NCBI GenBank assembly: GCA_964631275.1
Contig: CAZVWQ010000039.1
Span: forward strand, 1 to 6,939
Direction of reading: 5' to 3'
Length of the DNA stretch: 6,939 nt
Source: CAZVWQ01 sp964631275
GTDB taxonomy: Bacteria; Patescibacteriota; JACMRA01
The notes beneath the pieces were generated by a model. The model was not told the origin of the DNA. It saw nothing but the letters and a program-made list of their open reading frames with translations, and did no database searches. The number at the start of each line of letters is the position of its first letter. The first letter of the stretch is position 1. Of the stretch, positions 5,619-6,939 are shown piece after piece. A program made the position numbers and the translations under genes.

Positions 5619-5685
5619 ACTTAGACGTTTTAAGTATCCTAAATCTGTTTTAAAACAGTTTTAACATCTAATAAGATGTCTAAGT
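5619..5685. repeat. Nested inverted repeats (cruciform-like)
   Basis: The arms ACTTAGAC (5619-5626) and GTCTAAGT (5678-5685) are perfect complements. Between them lie a perfect 14-base palindrome, CTGTTTTAAAACAG (5645-5658), and a hairpin ACATCT-AATA-AGATGT (5664-5679) that overlaps the right arm by two bases. TTAAGTAT (5630-5637) can also pair with ATACTTAA (5696-5703). No T tract follows in either direction, so this is not a simple terminator. It may be a palindromic mobile element or a protein-binding site. Confidence 0.5.
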
Positions 5686-5707
5686 TAGTATGGAAATACT
5701 TAAAGTA

Positions 5708-5762
5708 ATATTAGATATTTTTTTGAGAGTATAGAAAATCCGGATTTTTTACTCTCTAATAT
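5708..5762. repeat. Long imperfect hairpin centred on an AAAATCCGGATTTT palindrome
   Basis: ATATTA (5708-5713) pairs with TAATAT (5757-5762), GAGAGTA (5725-5731) with TACTCTC (5750-5756), and the centre AAAATCC/GGATTTT (5735-5748) is a perfect palindrome. One arm has an 11-base bulge. The T run lies before the stem on the plus strand, the wrong place for a terminator. Together with 5619-5685 it makes a compact structured block in a gene-free region. Confidence 0.5.
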
Positions 5763-6030
5763 ATACTACGTAAGAAACTTAAAAAGATTTCATTTTATTT
5801 TAAGTAAAACCTAGCCATATATTAAATTTGTATAAATTTTTATTTAGTATTTGGAATATTTCAGATCGTTTTTTTTAAAAACTTCTAAATACACTGAATC
5901 CACTTTATAAAATTACATTTTTAAATCTTAAAACTAATAGAATAGATTCAAAATTCAATTATAGTCGATACAAACCAAATTTCAGTTTTTTTGAAAGTTT
6001 AAATTTCCGTTTTAGTTTTGCCTATTAGTG
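5763..6030. other. Gene-free A+T-rich spacer
   Basis: No gene, repeat or hairpin of note is seen between the hairpin block and the left end of the IS. Confidence 0.45.
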
Positions 6031-6110
6031 TTATACCAATCCGTTTACTATTACCCTAAATTTAGATCTTCATAAGCAAATAAACCCTCTTAATTACCCC
6101 CTCCCCACCA

Positions 6111-6172
6111 CTAGACATATTACTTTAAACTAGACTTTTGATGAAAAAAAGTTTGAGATCAATTATGTCTAG
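6111..6172 (+). promoter_or_regulatory. Inverted repeat around the transposase start
   Basis: CTAGACAT (6111-6118) is a perfect complement of ATGTCTAG (6165-6172). The hairpin would enclose the ATG at 6141 and put the in-frame ATG at 6165 in its right arm. In a transcript entering from outside, such a structure could hide the start; that role is only inferred. Confidence 0.3.
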
Positions 6173-6939
6173 AATTAACTCTAATTTAAAATATTTCTTT
6201 AACTCAGGTTACAATCAAAAAAGGTGTAATTACCTGTATCACAAATATTCTCAGGAATACATTAGAAAAAGACTTAGGTTCTTAGAAGAGCTTAGGAAAT
6301 CTAGAAACATGATGGCTACTCTAAGAAAGTTCAATATTTCTTGGAAAGCAGGTCAAAAATAGTTAACTGATTTTAAAGAGGAGGGTTTAGACAAAGTTTG
6401 CACTCCTATTAGTAGAAAAGTTAAACAAAGATTAAGTTTAAAGAATAAACAAAAGCTGAAAGAAATAATTTTAACTAAATCACCCCAAGACTACAAGATT
6501 GATAGATACATATGGACAGCTAAAATCTTAGAAGCAGTGATTAAACAAAAGTTTGGGGTTGAGCTAAAAGATAGTAGAATTTATGAAATCTTAAGTGAAT
6601 TAAATTTGTCTGACCAAAAAGCTCATAGAGATTATGATAATGCTGATAGTCAGAAACAAAAAGAGTTTCAAATTGAACTTAAACGGAAATTAAAAAAAAG
6701 CAAGAATTAGAAGCTTGTGGATACAAGGTAAAGCTAATTTTCTTTGACGAATTCAGTTGCTCAACAAGACCAAACACCAGTTATTCCTGGGCTTTAAAAA
6801 ACACTAGACCAAAAGTTAAAAGTAATGAAAGAAACAGAAAAAGACTGAATGGACTCTTAAGTATAGATATCACCACAGCAAAAGAATATTTACAACTAAT
6901 CCCTAGAGCAAAAACAGAAAACATATCTCAGTATTTTTA
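6141..6939 (+). pseudogene. IS630-family transposase, interrupted by TAG and a -1 frameshift, 3' end missing
   Basis: Part one (ATG 6141; a TTG just before it is also possible) encodes an N-terminal helix-turn-helix region with RNMMATLRKFNISWKAG and meets TAG at 6360-6362. The same frame continues as LTDFKEEGLDKVCTPIS, normal for the second half of this DNA-binding region, then through KDSRIYEILSELNLS to a TAG at 6708. In the IS630 family a W commonly occupies the first interrupted position, so TGG to TAG is the simplest explanation. After a shift of -1 at the A8 run (6692-6699) the protein continues as KQELEACGYKVKLIFFDEFS, carrying the first catalytic aspartate of the DDE domain in FFDE, then YSWALKNTRPKV, typical of the family, up to the window edge. 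The other two catalytic acidic residues lie beyond it. As read, the copy is inactive unless the TAG is suppressed. Confidence 0.8.
6690..6727 (+). promoter_or_regulatory. Candidate -1 programmed frameshift site in the transposase
   Basis: In the upstream frame the codons are TTA AAA AAA AGC, so tRNAs on A AAA AAA can slip back one base and continue AAG CAA GAA in the frame of the catalytic domain. A perfect five-pair hairpin CTTGT-GGAT-ACAAG (6714-6727) follows 14 bases after the run, a little farther than usual. Frameshifting on A runs is known in several IS families, including some IS630 members. A one-base deletion in a decaying copy would look the same. Confidence 0.45.

Larger units (their letters stand above)
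6031..6939 (+). mobile_element. IS630-family insertion sequence, right part beyond the window
   Basis: The element's left end is placed at about 6031, where similarity to the D element at 5374 begins (TTATACCAATCCGTTTACTA). A leader of about 110 bases follows, then a transposase region that stays protein-like to the last base of the window. The family call rests on the transposase. The right terminal repeat and target duplication are not in the window. One nonsense codon suggests that this copy is decaying. Confidence 0.75.

Noticed and set aside
5725..5756. Rho-independent terminator
   Set aside because: The T run is before the stem on the plus strand, and an A run follows it on the minus strand, so neither direction gives a stem followed by T.

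Overview
The window is strongly A+T-rich, roughly three quarters A+T by eye. It looks like an accessory stretch of a bacterial chromosome with only four intact genes, all on the minus strand, separated by long gaps full of short transposon-like repeats. The best guess for the host is a Patescibacteria (Candidate Phyla Radiation) bacterium. The 494-residue protein resembles the non-ATPase N-terminal part of the VirB4/HerA-like secretion proteins common in that group, and a fasciclin protein and a small ECF sigma system fit as well. TGA acts as a stop (it ends the 494-residue gene) and glycine is encoded by GGN, so the host does not use the TGA=Gly code of Gracilibacteria/Absconditabacteria. None of the four genes has a clear Shine-Dalgarno sequence. 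The assignment is an inference, not a proof.

Layout. 1-585: right end of a type C repeat, an unexplained stretch with a possible decayed ORF, and the left copy of repeat A. 586-2070 (-): membrane-anchored VirB4-N-like protein. 2080-2638: a full type C element starting nine bases from that start codon, a doubtful small hydrophobic ORF (+), and the right, inverted copy of repeat A. 2639-3863 (-): a two-gene operon of a GTG-start ECF sigma factor and an overlapping three-span membrane protein, probably its anti-sigma. 3864-4646: no protein gene; another type C element and a possible plus-strand small RNA with its own terminator. 4647-5318 (-): secreted, membrane-anchored fasciclin (FAS1) protein. 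5374-5488: a short element sharing its left end with the IS at the right edge. 5489-6030: no gene, but a block of strong hairpins. 6031-6939 (+): left end and most of the transposase of an IS630-family element, running off the window, with one in-frame TAG and a -1 frameshift at an A8 run.

How it fits together. The sigma/membrane pair is the only visible operon and probably senses an envelope signal. The 494-residue and FAS1 proteins are both envelope proteins, but nothing here shows that they form one system. The clearest theme is mobile DNA: at least three families of roughly 90-135 bp elements with terminal inverted repeats starting in TA (A, C, D), one of them tied to the IS630 element. 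They sit just upstream of two genes and on both sides of one. I see no CRISPR, defence or biosynthetic system. The most novel candidates are the repeat-bracketed standalone VirB4-N gene and the possible small RNA at 4397-4530.
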